From Acetatifactor sp. (GTDB taxonomy: Bacteria > Bacillota > Clostridia > Lachnospirales > Lachnospiraceae): a DNA stretch of 64,000 nt. Positions 25,081-33,896 of this stretch are shown in pieces (position 1 is the first letter of the stretch; each line of letters opens with the position of its first letter). A model generated the notes under the pieces. The model saw only the letters and a list, made by a program, of their open reading frames with translations. It was not told where the DNA came from and made no database searches. The translations under genes and the position numbers were made by a program. The stretch is taken from assembly GCA_024693365.1 (NCBI GenBank), contig JAILLF010000037.1:124001-188000 (forward strand). Reading direction: 5' to 3'.

Positions 25081-25106
25081 TGGGAAGACGATTACTCGTC
25101 TTCCCA
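25081..25106 (-). terminator. Terminator of the XRE operon
   Basis: An 11-bp perfect stem (TGGGAAGACGA/TCGTCTTCCCA) with loop TTAC that contains the XRE stop codon. On the minus strand it is followed by TGTTTTT. It lies between convergent genes. Confidence 0.8.
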
Positions 25107-25289
25107 AAACAATTCATCCAACGTTTTTCCGAGAACCTTGCAGATGCTTCTGCAAAGGTTGATGGTGGGGTTATAGTCCCCCTTTTCAATGGCATTGATG
25201 GTTTGTCTGGAAACGCCGACCTTGTCTGCCAGGTCCTGCTGGGAGAGATCCAAAGCAGCCCTGGCGGATTTTAATTTTAAATTCTTCAT
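25092..25289 (-). CDS. Small XRE/Cro-type DNA-binding protein
   Basis: A 65-residue helix-turn-helix protein of the YozG type, last gene of a four-gene minus-strand operon. The HTH is LSQQDLADKVGVSRQTINAIEKGDYNPTINLCRSICKVLG, ending in LDELFWEDE, which is the typical end of this group. Such proteins usually sit next to small membrane proteins and repress their own operon. Here the target is probably the palindrome overlapping the -35 box at 28377-28387. GGAGG precedes its ATG, and the upstream gene ends 30 bases before. Confidence 0.9.
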   Translation of the reverse strand: MKNLKLKSARAALDLSQQDLADKVGVSRQTINAIEKGDYNPTINLCRSICKVLGKTLDELFWEDE

Positions 25290-25319
25290 GAGAAATCCTC
25301 CAATTCTTTAGACTGCTTT

Positions 25320-26432
25320 TTATTCATCTTCCGCAATCAGCGCATTCTTTTTTGCAATGTCCCGCCTTTTGAAAAGAACCGTGATGAATAAGGACAGGAA
25401 CATTAAGGTACAGAACAGGTTTAGGACGCTGTAGCCAAACTGACCGTCCCGGTAGAGCGAACCATCAATGACGGAGAAGAGGACCAGCACGAAATTGAAT
25501 AACGTAATAAAACCGAAGACCGCCATGACGGATGACGTTTTTTGATTTAGGGCGAAATAGGCTTCATGCCAAATGCAATAGTTTACGTGGACGGAGATGC
25601 CAAGGAAAAGTCCGATGACGTACAAGACGGAGTAATCCATCTCGGGGAAGAGACCGCCCATGTCAAAAATAAACGTGATCCCGGTGAAGATCAGTATGAC
25701 GTAGAAGGTCAGCTTAAAGCCGCGACCGCGTTCCAATTCCTGGCGCTCGTCATACTTGGGACTCTCCATGATTTTTTTGCTTGTGCTCATTGCGGCAAGT
25801 ACAAAGACGGAGAGGCAAATGCCGATCAACAGTCCAAAAATGACGCCGAAGAATTGCCCGGATTGGAAAGCATCCACGGAAGTAAGGCGGAATTCCTGCT
25901 GCATGTTCCACGTGCCGTCGGTCTTTAGGGAAGCAAACGTGGGGGCAAGCTCCTTTGCAAGCTGGGGCGCCTGATATGCACCGCAGAGATAATTAACTGC
26001 CAGCTTTTCGAATTGCTCCGGTTTGGTGACGTAAACGTATTCGGCGCGGTAATTACCGGCAGAGAGCTCCATGGTGGTATCCGCACTGAGAACGCCGGCG
26101 TAGGTTGCATAGATTTCTTCCTCCTTGTCATTAAACAGGATCAGCATGGTGAGAAATCCGAGATCCGTGGCGGGATAGGAAGAAAGATCCTTGCTCTTTA
26201 CGCCCTCCGGAGCCCAGTTAAAGTACGTGCGATACTGGCCACTCTTTTCTACGGTGAATTCAAAGGTGCTTTTTTCATGATCGGGAGTACCCTGTGTGAC
26301 TTGAACTTCCGTTTTCCGGGTGGAGCTGATCTTGTTGTCATTTTTTGATTCCACGTGGATGGTGAATGCGCACAGGCCGATCAGGATCACCATGCAAATG
26401 GCAGCGATGGTACAAACGGTTGATTTTTTCAC
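25320..26432 (-). CDS. Membrane protein with extracellular domain shared with the CPBP neighbour
   Basis: A 370-residue protein, GTG start with AAAGGAGG, 11 bases after the CPBP gene. One membrane segment (about 8-26) leads to an extracellular domain of about 150 residues, then a group of about five membrane segments from residue 195 on. The cytosolic loop after the second segment carries SPKYDERQELERGRGFK, a pattern seen in DUF2178-like membrane proteins that travel with YozG-type regulators. The extracellular domain aligns by eye with that of the CPBP protein (TPDHEKSTFEFTVEKSGQY against TPDSHAFKVSLPADGKY, then a GF.T...D block and an F......Y block). Function unknown; see findings. Confidence 0.7.
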   Translation of the reverse strand: MKKSTVCTIAAICMVILIGLCAFTIHVESKNDNKISSTRKTEVQVTQGTPDHEKSTFEFTVEKSGQYRTYFNWAPEGVKSKDLSSYPATDLGFLTMLILFNDKEEEIYATYAGVLSADTTMELSAGNYRAEYVYVTKPEQFEKLAVNYLCGAYQAPQLAKELAPTFASLKTDGTWNMQQEFRLTSVDAFQSGQFFGVIFGLLIGICLSVFVLAAMSTSKKIMESPKYDERQELERGRGFKLTFYVILIFTGITFIFDMGGLFPEMDYSVLYVIGLFLGISVHVNYCIWHEAYFALNQKTSSVMAVFGFITLFNFVLVLFSVIDGSLYRDGQFGYSVLNLFCTLMFLSLFITVLFKRRDIAKKNALIAEDE

Positions 26433-26443
26433 GCGAACCTCCT

Positions 26444-28072
26444 TTATCCTCTAAGAAAAACCGGCAGATAACTGATCAGGAACAAACCCAAGGTTCCCAG
26501 AAGGAATACTAACATAAATTTGCTGGAAAACATTGCCTTGAGAGCCTCGCCCTTTGTGGCTTCCCCCTCAAATCTCCTCAGGCGGAAACGCTTCTTTGCC
26601 ATAAAGACGATCAGCAGGATCACGCCGATGGCGGCAATCAAGTATAGAAGCACGTTCCAAATGGCATACAGTGCGACGTAAAGTCCGGCCACGCCGGAGG
26701 TGGTTAAGAATTCTTGCATGGCAGCAACGTCAGTAGTGGTGGGAGCGTATTCAGCATATTTGGAATACAGGAATGCCGTGATGACGGACGTTGTCATGTT
26801 GATGGCCATGTGCAGGCCGATGGTGTAACGAATCCTGCCGGTGCGGGCATATACAAAGGCAAATAATAAACCAAGCGCAAATGCGAAGAAGAACTGCTGG
26901 AAGTTGCCGTGGAACAGGCCAAACATAAGTCCCGAGGTGAAGATCGCAATGAATTCGCCGTACTTGATCAGGCGGTCCACAATCAGCTTACGGAAGACTA
27001 ACTCCTCGAAAATGGGAGCGCCGATGCCGACGGCCAGAATGCGCCAGAACGCGCCGGAATTCGCCATGATCTGGGAGATGGCCGTTTCAGCGCCGCCAAA
27101 GGGCATCGTGATCAGGTTGTGGACAATGCTTCCCAAAAAGGCGCCGGGAAGCACGATGCCGAAGCTCATAAGCACGAACAGAAGGAACTTGCCTGCGCCA
27201 ATCTTCTTTTGGGGAATGGGCTGGGTGGGAACGCCCTTGCATGCCAGGTAAGTCAAAGGAAAGCCGATGACGTCCACGGAAAGAATGGTGAGAATCAGGC
27301 TCATGGTAATGGAGTTCTTGCTGGCAAAATCGGCCAGGAAGTTGATGAGGATGACGTTAACGATCATTTGCGTCAATATTACGGCAACCAAAAAGATGGA
27401 ATGGCTGTTGCCAATCTCGTCAAAGCGTTCCTTTAGGGTGGCGTCGGCATTGTGCTCCTTGGAAAGGCAAAGGAACAGGCAGATCAGGACCAGGGCCCCT
27501 GCGGCAAGCGCTGTCAGCTGAAACATAAAGGGTGCGGGGACAAGTTGATTTACGGTAATAATGGCATGCATGGTACGGTCGCCGTCAGCAGGAGGAGTGG
27601 AGAAATCGTACTGGCTGATCATGTTATCCAGGCTTTCACCATCCTCGTAATGATAATAATTTTTTGCAAATTCGCGCAAGGCGTTCTCGTCATCAAGGAA
27701 AAAGAGCTCCAACGTCGTTTCACCGGCATTCGCCTGGACCTGACAGGGCAGCTCCTTTGTCTGATAAGCGGTAAGGGCGGAATTCACGTTGCCGGCGGAA
27801 TCCGTGGATGCAAATGCGGTAATGAAGCCGGGTTCCTCTATGTCCCAGGTCAGGGAATAGAAATACTTGCCGTCCGCCGGAAGCGAAACCTTGAAAGCGT
27901 GGGAATCGGGAGTAGCCTGGCCGTTTTCCACGTGTATGGTAAAGGTCTGGTCGATGGTCGTGATCTCACCGCCTACGCGGTTGGACATTAAGATAAAGAA
28001 GATGATCATCAGGAAGAACGGGATGATCAAAATTAAGGAAATAAGGCACAGAACGTTCTTTTTTGTTTTCAT
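26444..28072 (-). CDS. CPBP-family intramembrane metalloprotease with an extracellular domain
   Basis: A 542-residue membrane protein. Residues 10-30 form a first membrane segment, followed by an extracellular domain of about 150 residues, then about nine more segments. The Abi/CPBP (Rce1-like) core is complete: PIFEELVFRK (EExxxR), FGLFHGNFQQ (FxxxH) and HMAINM (HxxxN). Bacterial CPBP proteins are implicated in bacteriocin self-immunity, peptide-pheromone handling and anti-sigma cleavage. The added extracellular domain is unusual and is shared with the next gene in the operon. AAAGGAG precedes the ATG. The first operon gene lies 42 bases upstream. The substrate is unknown. Confidence 0.85.
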   Translation of the reverse strand: MKTKKNVLCLISLILIIPFFLMIIFFILMSNRVGGEITTIDQTFTIHVENGQATPDSHAFKVSLPADGKYFYSLTWDIEEPGFITAFASTDSAGNVNSALTAYQTKELPCQVQANAGETTLELFFLDDENALREFAKNYYHYEDGESLDNMISQYDFSTPPADGDRTMHAIITVNQLVPAPFMFQLTALAAGALVLICLFLCLSKEHNADATLKERFDEIGNSHSIFLVAVILTQMIVNVILINFLADFASKNSITMSLILTILSVDVIGFPLTYLACKGVPTQPIPQKKIGAGKFLLFVLMSFGIVLPGAFLGSIVHNLITMPFGGAETAISQIMANSGAFWRILAVGIGAPIFEELVFRKLIVDRLIKYGEFIAIFTSGLMFGLFHGNFQQFFFAFALGLLFAFVYARTGRIRYTIGLHMAINMTTSVITAFLYSKYAEYAPTTTDVAAMQEFLTTSGVAGLYVALYAIWNVLLYLIAAIGVILLIVFMAKKRFRLRRFEGEATKGEALKAMFSSKFMLVFLLGTLGLFLISYLPVFLRG

Positions 28073-28114
28073 GGGTAACTCCTTTACGTAAATAATGAAT
28101 GGGTCGTTGGGATT

Positions 28115-28315
28115 CTATGATTCCGATTCTTTTTTGCGGCGAACGCACCAAAAAGTCATGCAGAAGGCGATCGCCAACGCGCAAACGCCGCAGATGCGGA
28201 CCCAGGCGTCGCTCAGGGTAAATAAGTTAAAGAAATTGCCGCCCTGGATGGCGGAAACGAAAAAGAGCAGCAGACCATTGACAATCAGTAACGCGTTACA
28301 AGATTTCTTTTTCAT
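28115..28315 (-). CDS. Two-helix small membrane protein
   Basis: A 66-residue protein with two hydrophobic segments (about 7-28 and 38-58) and a positively charged C-terminus (CVRRKKESES), first gene of the CPBP operon. AAAAGGAGG precedes the ATG. Not recognised as a known family. Its position directly after the operon promoter suggests a peptide or membrane partner of the CPBP protease. Confidence 0.65.
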   Translation of the reverse strand: MKKKSCNALLIVNGLLLFFVSAIQGGNFFNLFTLSDAWVRICGVCALAIAFCMTFWCVRRKKESES

Positions 28316-28360
28316 AAAAAACCTCCTTTTGGGGTGATGGATTTTCTTTGTTCTGAAGTC

Positions 28361-28389
28361 ATCATAACACCCTCACGACAAATTGTCAA
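28361..28389 (-). promoter_or_regulatory. Promoter and palindromic operator of the CPBP/XRE operon
   Basis: Reading on the minus strand, TTGACA (28389-28384), 17 bases, TATGAT (28366-28361). The 11-bp palindrome GACAAATTGTC (28377-28387) overlaps the -35 box, placing a repressor where it would block RNA polymerase. Confidence 0.8.
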
Positions 28390-28442
28390 CTATATTTTAC
28401 AAAAAGTCAAACCAAAAGAGAAGAAAAGATCGAAAGAAATGA

Positions 28443-28471
28443 TTGAAACAAAACGGAATACCATGTATAAT
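28443..28471 (+). promoter_or_regulatory. Promoter for the CofE-like gene
   Basis: TTGAAA (28443-28448), 17 bases, TATAAT (28466-28471), about 110 bases ahead of the start codon at 28580. Confidence 0.7.
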
Positions 28472-28579
28472 ATTGAGTGCTGACTGAATAAAATGACGTT
28501 GGAATCAAAAAGTATTGTTAGTCCGGCGTTATAAAATGATCAGTATTCAGGGATAAAAAGGACGCAAGGGAGAGAAAAC

Positions 28580-29770
28580 ATGAGAAGAGTTGGTACGGTT
28601 TCAAGAGGAATTCGCGGTCCCATCATCCGTGAGGGGGACAATCTGGTGGAGATCACCGTCGACAGCGTGTTGGAAGCAGCCAAGGAGGAGGGCTTTGAGC
28701 TTCGCGACAGGGACGTCATTGCAGTGACGGAGTCCATCGTGGCCAGAGCGCAGGGGAACTACGTAACGGTGCAGGACATTGCGCAGGACGTGCGTGAAAA
28801 GCTTGGCGGCGGTACCGTGGGCGTGATCTTTCCGATCCTTTCCAGAAACCGTTTTGCCATTAATTTAAAGGGAATCGCAATGGGATGCAAGAAGGTCGTT
28901 CTGATGCTCAGCTACCCCTCCGATGAGGTGGGCAACGCGCTGATCACTTATGACCAGCTGGATGAGGCGGGGATCAACCCCTATTCGGACGTGCTGACCC
29001 TTGAGAGATACCGCGAACTCTTTGGCGAAAACAAGCATGAGTTCACCGGAGTGGATTACGTGCAATATTATTCAGACATTATCACCGAGGCCGGAGCTGA
29101 GGTTGAGGTCATTTTCGCAAATCAGGCGAAGACCATCCTGAAATACACGGACTGCGTTCTGACCTGCGACATTCATACCAGAAAGCGCACTAAGAGAATC
29201 TTAAGGGAAGCCGGCGCGAGAATTGTTTGTGGTCTTGACGATATCTGTACGGCGCCCATCGGCGGGAGCGGATACAATTCCAGCTATGGTCTGCTTGGTT
29301 CCAACAAGTCGACGGAGAGCAAGATCAAGCTCTTCCCGCAGGACTGCAAGCAGTTGGTTTTGGATATTCAGGAGCAGATCCTGAAGGCCACCGGCAAGCA
29401 CGTGGAGGTTATGGTATACGGCGACGGCGCATTCAAGGACCCTCAGGGTAAGATCTGGGAGCTGGCGGATCCCGTGGTGTCGCCGGCATTTACGGACGGC
29501 TTGATCGGCACGCCAAATGAATTGAAGTTAAAATATCTTGCCGACAATGATTATGCAAATCTTAGCGGCGAAGCGCTTCGTCAGGCAATTTCCGAGAGCA
29601 TTAAGGCAAAGAGCGGAAACCTGAAGGGCAACATGGCGTCCCAGGGTACGACGCCCAGACAACTGACAGACTTGATCGGATCCCTGTGTGACCTGACCTC
29701 CGGTTCAGGAGACAAGGGAACGCCCATCATCCTGATCCAAGGGTATTTTGACAATTATACGAATGAATAA
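28580..29770 (+). CDS. F420-0:gamma-glutamyl ligase (CofE)-like protein
   Basis: A 396-residue protein resembling the CofE/FbiB N-terminal ligase family, which adds glutamate to coenzyme F420-0 in archaea and actinobacteria. Family-like features are GIRGPIIREGDNLVEI at the start, DRDVIAVTESIVARAQGNYV and the GSGYNSSYGLLGSN segment. It is longer than archaeal CofE (about 250), with an extra C-terminal part ending LTDLIGSLCDLTSGSGDKGTPIILIQGYFDNYTNE. No F420 biosynthesis gene is in the window and Clostridia generally lack this cofactor, so the acceptor is probably something else, for example a folate or a peptide. A good promoter and terminator make it a single-gene unit. Confidence 0.75.
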   Translation: MRRVGTVSRGIRGPIIREGDNLVEITVDSVLEAAKEEGFELRDRDVIAVTESIVARAQGNYVTVQDIAQDVREKLGGGTVGVIFPILSRNRFAINLKGIAMGCKKVVLMLSYPSDEVGNALITYDQLDEAGINPYSDVLTLERYRELFGENKHEFTGVDYVQYYSDIITEAGAEVEVIFANQAKTILKYTDCVLTCDIHTRKRTKRILREAGARIVCGLDDICTAPIGGSGYNSSYGLLGSNKSTESKIKLFPQDCKQLVLDIQEQILKATGKHVEVMVYGDGAFKDPQGKIWELADPVVSPAFTDGLIGTPNELKLKYLADNDYANLSGEALRQAISESIKAKSGNLKGNMASQGTTPRQLTDLIGSLCDLTSGSGDKGTPIILIQGYFDNYTNE

Positions 29771-29786
29771 GGCGTGACAGAGCGTC

Positions 29787-29817
29787 AAAAAACCGTCTGC
29801 GGGGCAGGCGGTTTTTT
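29787..29817 (+). terminator. Rho-independent terminator
   Basis: An 8-bp stem with one G-T pair (CCGTCTGC/GCAGGCGG), extended by A/T arms and ending in TTTTTT. The following 230 bases up to the importer promoter are A-rich and hold only the operator-like motifs described next. Confidence 0.88.
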
Positions 29818-30043
29818 GTTGCGGCGGCATAAGTGAAACGATCTAGGAGAACGTTTTATTATAAAAACGGGGACATTGCAATAATAAACCAGAGAGAAAG
29901 AAATAGATTGCGAAAATCATTTTTAAAAAATTGAGAATTCGGAATAAAAAATGTGGACTTTTTTACGGAAATGGAGTATCATTGTATAAAATAGACAAAA
30001 AAAGAAGGACAAAAATAGAAAAAACAGGAAAAAGTCAAAAAAT

Positions 30044-30111
30044 AAAACGTTTTTATTGACTCTGCTCCTAAGGCATTGTATTATTAATGTGAACAAAGTA
30101 AAACGATTTAC
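30044..30111 (+). promoter_or_regulatory. Importer promoter with two LacI-type operators
   Basis: TTGACT (30056-30061), 17 bases, TATTAT (30079-30084). The palindrome AAAACGTTTT lies just before the -35 box and GTAAAACGATTTAC (30098-30111) lies just after the start point. Both have the central CG of LacI-family operators. The second is shared with 21185-21197. Confidence 0.75.
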
Positions 30112-30125
30112 GGGAGGCGATTAAA

Positions 30126-31049
30126 ATGCAACGCACTTCACTAACAAAAAGGCAGATCAGAGGTTACCGGGAGTTCTTGTACGTGCTTCCATTCCTGATT
30201 CTCGTGCTGATTTTTTCTTACTATCCATTGTACGGCTGGGTATACGCATTCTTTGATTACAAACCACCAAAGCCTTTGTCCGAGAGTACGTTTGTAGGAT
30301 TAAAATGGTTCAAATCCATGGTGGAGAACGAAGTCAAGAGAAAACAGCTTGTAAGCGTGCTTCGGAATACCTTTGCCATGAGTGGAATCAGTCTGTTCTT
30401 CTCTTGGTTCCCCATGATCTTTGCAATATTCCTGAATGAAATTAAGTGCAAGCCCTACAAGAAGTTCGTGCAGACCGTTACGACCCTGCCCAACTTCGTC
30501 AGCTGGGTGCTTGTATACGCAGTTGCATACAACGTTTTCAGTAACAGTGGTGCACTGAACTCCCTGTTAAAAGAGTGGGGCTGGATTACAAAGCCCATCG
30601 ATTTCCTGGAGAGCACAAGTCACATTTGGTTCAAGATGTGGTTGTGGCTTACCTGGAAGAATGCAGGTTGGGCATCCATCATGTACTTGGCAGCCATCAG
30701 CGGCATTGACGAAGAATACGTGGAGGCGGCAAAGGTGGATGGCGCGTCCCGAATGAAGATCATTTGGCACATTACCATTCCCGGCATCCTGCCTACCTAC
30801 TTCGTTCTGGTAATGCTGAACCTGGCAAGCTTCCTCTCCAACGGCATGGAGCAGTACTACGTGTTCCAGAATCCTTTCAACAAGGAATTCGTTCAGGTGT
30901 TGGATCTGTACGTGTACAACCTGGCAATGGGTTCCGGCGGTTATCCGCTTTCAACGGCCTTCAGTATTTTGAAGAGCTTAGTCAGCGTGCTCCTCTTGTT
31001 CCTCACGAACTTTGCTTCTAAGAAGATCAGGGGCGAGAGCATAATTTAA
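30126..31049 (+). CDS. Sugar ABC transporter permease, LplB/YtcO type
   Basis: A 307-residue inner-membrane permease of the carbohydrate uptake-1 family. Six membrane segments are visible, starting FLYVLPFLILVLIFSYYPLYGWVYAF, which is the typical N-terminus of LplB-like proteins. The cytosolic coupling loop (EAAxxDGA...xxxIxxP) is present as VEAAKVDGASRMKIIWHITIP. GGGAGG precedes the ATG. It is the first gene of a permease-permease-binding protein operon without an ATPase, so a shared MsmX-type ATPase elsewhere is expected to power it. The neighbouring GH36 gene suggests an alpha-galactoside substrate. Confidence 0.92.
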   Translation: MQRTSLTKRQIRGYREFLYVLPFLILVLIFSYYPLYGWVYAFFDYKPPKPLSESTFVGLKWFKSMVENEVKRKQLVSVLRNTFAMSGISLFFSWFPMIFAIFLNEIKCKPYKKFVQTVTTLPNFVSWVLVYAVAYNVFSNSGALNSLLKEWGWITKPIDFLESTSHIWFKMWLWLTWKNAGWASIMYLAAISGIDEEYVEAAKVDGASRMKIIWHITIPGILPTYFVLVMLNLASFLSNGMEQYYVFQNPFNKEFVQVLDLYVYNLAMGSGGYPLSTAFSILKSLVSVLLLFLTNFASKKIRGESII

Positions 31050-31098
31050 GCAAAAACGTGAGAGATGCTTGAAACCGTAGAACGGCTGGAAAGGAAGA

Positions 31099-32058
31099 AT
31101 GAAAATGGCTATGAAATTTAAACATAAGCGGTTCGAGAATTTTGTACCGAAGAAAACCGTATATCGCGCAAGCGTGGCAGATCGCGTTATCAGCGTAGTT
31201 ATCTATTTGGTGTATGCCATCTTTGCTTTTGTGTGCGTATATCCATTCTATTACATATTTATCAATACCATCAGTAACAATGACATGAGCGCAAGGGGAA
31301 AGGTTATTTTCCTGCCTCACGAGATTCACTTTAACAACTATGCACAGGTGCTGAAAATCGAGGGTATCGGACAGGCGCTGAAGATTTCCCTTGAAAGAAC
31401 GGTCATTGGTACGTTGCTGACTCTTCTGGTTGCGGCTTTCCTCGGCTTTATGTTCACCAGGGAATCCCTGTGGCACAGAAAGCTTTGGTTTAGAATTGTT
31501 GCGGCAACCATGTACTTTAACGCAGGTATCATTCCTACGTACATTACCATGATGAACCTGGGACTGCTGAATAACTTCTGGGTATACATCTTCCCGGTGG
31601 CGGTGCAGCCCTTCTACATCATACTATGTAAGACGTACGTGGAAAGCGTGCCAAAGGAATTGCAGGATGCAGCAGAAATCGACGGCGCGGGAACCTTGCT
31701 CCTGTTCTTTAAGATCATCATTCCCGTCATCAAGCCCATTCTTGCAACGATCGCAATCTTCGCGGCAGTTGCCCAGTGGAACTCCTTCCAGGATACGCTG
31801 ATCTACGTTACGGACAAGAGATTGTTCCCGTTGCAGTACTTGCTGTATACTTACATGAATTCCGCAAGTTCCCTGAAGGCGTTGGTGAGCAGTACTGCTT
31901 CCGCAACTTCACTTGCCGCTTCACTTGCACATGCACAGACGGCTACTTCCATCAGAATGACGGTTACCATGGTGGTTGTTGCACCCATTATGTTGGTATA
32001 TCCGTTCTTCCAGAGATATTTCACAAAGGGTATCATGATCGGTGCCGTAAAGGGTTGA
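31099..32058 (+). CDS. Sugar ABC transporter permease, YtcP/LplC type
   Basis: A 319-residue partner permease. Six membrane segments, with DRVISVVIYLVYAIFAFVCVYPFYYIF near the start as in YtcP/LplC proteins, and the coupling motif LQDAAEIDGAGTLLLFFKIIIP. It ends FFQRYFTKGIMIGAVKG, the usual end of this family. It starts 49 bases after the first permease, with AAAGGAAG upstream. A start at the second methionine (MAMKFK) is also possible. Confidence 0.92.
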   Translation: MKMAMKFKHKRFENFVPKKTVYRASVADRVISVVIYLVYAIFAFVCVYPFYYIFINTISNNDMSARGKVIFLPHEIHFNNYAQVLKIEGIGQALKISLERTVIGTLLTLLVAAFLGFMFTRESLWHRKLWFRIVAATMYFNAGIIPTYITMMNLGLLNNFWVYIFPVAVQPFYIILCKTYVESVPKELQDAAEIDGAGTLLLFFKIIIPVIKPILATIAIFAAVAQWNSFQDTLIYVTDKRLFPLQYLLYTYMNSASSLKALVSSTASATSLAASLAHAQTATSIRMTVTMVVVAPIMLVYPFFQRYFTKGIMIGAVKG

Positions 32059-32149
32059 TTGGGTTTTCTTAAAGGGGTAACTAAACAGCGAGAGCTGTTT
32101 CGTTATATGTTTTAATTGCGCTATGCGCAGGAAAGGGAGGATACAAAAT

Positions 32150-33874
32150 ATGAAAGCAAAAAAAATTATTTCGCTTCTTTGCGTAGTGGCAATGTCTGCA
32201 GGCTTACTCGCAGGATGCGGAAAACCAGCTGATGGCGGAGAAAGCGGTACTGGCGGCGGCGCCGGCGGCGGAAAGTCCAGCGGAACTCTTACCCTGGAAT
32301 TCTTCGATGTTGCAGCTAACTATCAGGGAACTCAGCCCGGATGGTTCGCAAAGGTTGTAAAGGATAAGTTTGATCTTGAACTGAACATTATCGCTCCTCA
32401 GGTTGGCGGCGACGCTCTGTATCAGACCAGATCCGCAACCGGTAACCTTGGTGACGTCCTGATCCTTGAGGCTGGACAGTTCCAGGAGTGCGTAGAGCAG
32501 GGGCTCGTTAAGGACATTACCGCAGATATCTACAACTATGACAGCTTCAAGACCTTCAAGCAGCAGATTGATGCTCTGAACAATGGTCTTCCTAACAGCG
32601 ACGGTAAGATTTATGGTATTCCTACTGAGATGATGAATACCTCACCTACCTCTTACTCTCAGGACGTTATTTATTCCAGCCCTCAGCTTCGCTGGAATCT
32701 GTACAAAGAGATCGGAAGCCCCGACATTAAGGACCTGAACGGACTTCTTGACGCATTGGCAGCAATGCAGGAGAAGCATCCTCAGACCGAGAACGGTGAT
32801 CCCATTTACGGCGCATCCCTGTGGCCCGACTGGGACGGCGGCGACGACATGATCGGTATTGCAAACGTTGTTCAGCTGACCACTTGGTACGGCGAGAAGA
32901 TTAAGCAGTCCCTGATCCTGAAGCCCGACGGAACCTTCATTCCCTTGACTGATAAGAAGGGCTCTTACTACAAGATCCTGAAGTTCTGGAATGACGCTTA
33001 CAATCGTGGTCTGGTTGATCCCGATTCCTTCTCTCAGGGTTGGAACGAAGCATGTGCTAAGATGCAGAACGGTCAGGTTCTGATGTTCTGGTACAGCTGG
33101 CAGCAGGGCTTCTGGAATTCCAACGACAGATTGAAAGATGGCAGCGCGTTCATCTTCGTTCCCATTAAGGATCAGAAGTACTATGCAGATGCAGACTCCT
33201 TCTTCGGAAGCGGCCGTGTATGGGCAATTGGTTCCAAGGTTGACGATGCGAAGTATAAGAGAATCCTGGACTTCCTTGCTTGGTATGCAAGCCCTGAAGG
33301 CGCAATGTTCCAGCATAACGGTATTGAAGGCTTCAACTATGAGAAGGGTGCTGACGGAAGACTGGTTCAGAAGAACGACAACGCTCTGATGGATAACCTT
33401 CCCGTTCCTGCTGAGTACGGCGGAGGCGGTTACCAGGATGGTAACAACGCAATCAACCAGTGGATCGTAAGTGCAAACGCCACGAACCCTCTGACCAACG
33501 AGCCTTATGCTACCCAGTATTGGTCCACCTACAAGGAACTGATGATGACCGACATGAAGAAGGAATGGCAGCAGAAGTTTGGTGCAGCTGAACCCGCTGA
33601 GTACATGAAGAAGAACAACGTTCTCGTTATCAGCCCTAACGTATCCGTTGCACTGCCCGTTGATACCAACGACATCGCAGTGATCCGTAACCAGTGTAAG
33701 GTTGCCGTAAACGACTGGTCTTGGAGAATGATCAAGGCTACTGATGATGCTGAGTTCGATTCCATGTGGGATAAGATGACCACCGAGCTTGACGGTCTGG
33801 GATTCCAGGATCTGATGAAGTACGATAAGGATAAGTACACCATCGAACTGAATGCAAAGAATGCAGTAAAATAA
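32150..33874 (+). CDS. Extracellular sugar-binding lipoprotein of the importer
   Basis: A 574-residue solute-binding protein, which captures oligosaccharide outside the membrane for the two permeases. The start at 32150 has GGGAGG upstream. The signal ends LLAGC with the lipid Cys at 23, followed by a Gly/Ser linker (about 25-50). The large size and the segments TLTLEFFDVAANYQGTQPGWF and YGASLWPDWDGGDD fit the LplA/YtcQ group of binding proteins rather than the smaller MalE type. Codon use is more regular than in neighbours (for instance frequent CGT and GGT), which suggests high expression. A terminator-like hairpin follows, reducing read-through into the GH36 gene. Confidence 0.92.
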   Translation: MKAKKIISLLCVVAMSAGLLAGCGKPADGGESGTGGGAGGGKSSGTLTLEFFDVAANYQGTQPGWFAKVVKDKFDLELNIIAPQVGGDALYQTRSATGNLGDVLILEAGQFQECVEQGLVKDITADIYNYDSFKTFKQQIDALNNGLPNSDGKIYGIPTEMMNTSPTSYSQDVIYSSPQLRWNLYKEIGSPDIKDLNGLLDALAAMQEKHPQTENGDPIYGASLWPDWDGGDDMIGIANVVQLTTWYGEKIKQSLILKPDGTFIPLTDKKGSYYKILKFWNDAYNRGLVDPDSFSQGWNEACAKMQNGQVLMFWYSWQQGFWNSNDRLKDGSAFIFVPIKDQKYYADADSFFGSGRVWAIGSKVDDAKYKRILDFLAWYASPEGAMFQHNGIEGFNYEKGADGRLVQKNDNALMDNLPVPAEYGGGGYQDGNNAINQWIVSANATNPLTNEPYATQYWSTYKELMMTDMKKEWQQKFGAAEPAEYMKKNNVLVISPNVSVALPVDTNDIAVIRNQCKVAVNDWSWRMIKATDDAEFDSMWDKMTTELDGLGFQDLMKYDKDKYTIELNAKNAVK

Positions 33875-33896
33875 TAAAGGCATAAGAACAAGCGAG

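Noticed and set aside
32642-33883. A 413-codon minus-strand frame across the sugar-binding lipoprotein
   Set aside because: The plus-strand gene has a signal peptide, lipobox and operon context. The antisense product has no recognisable domain.
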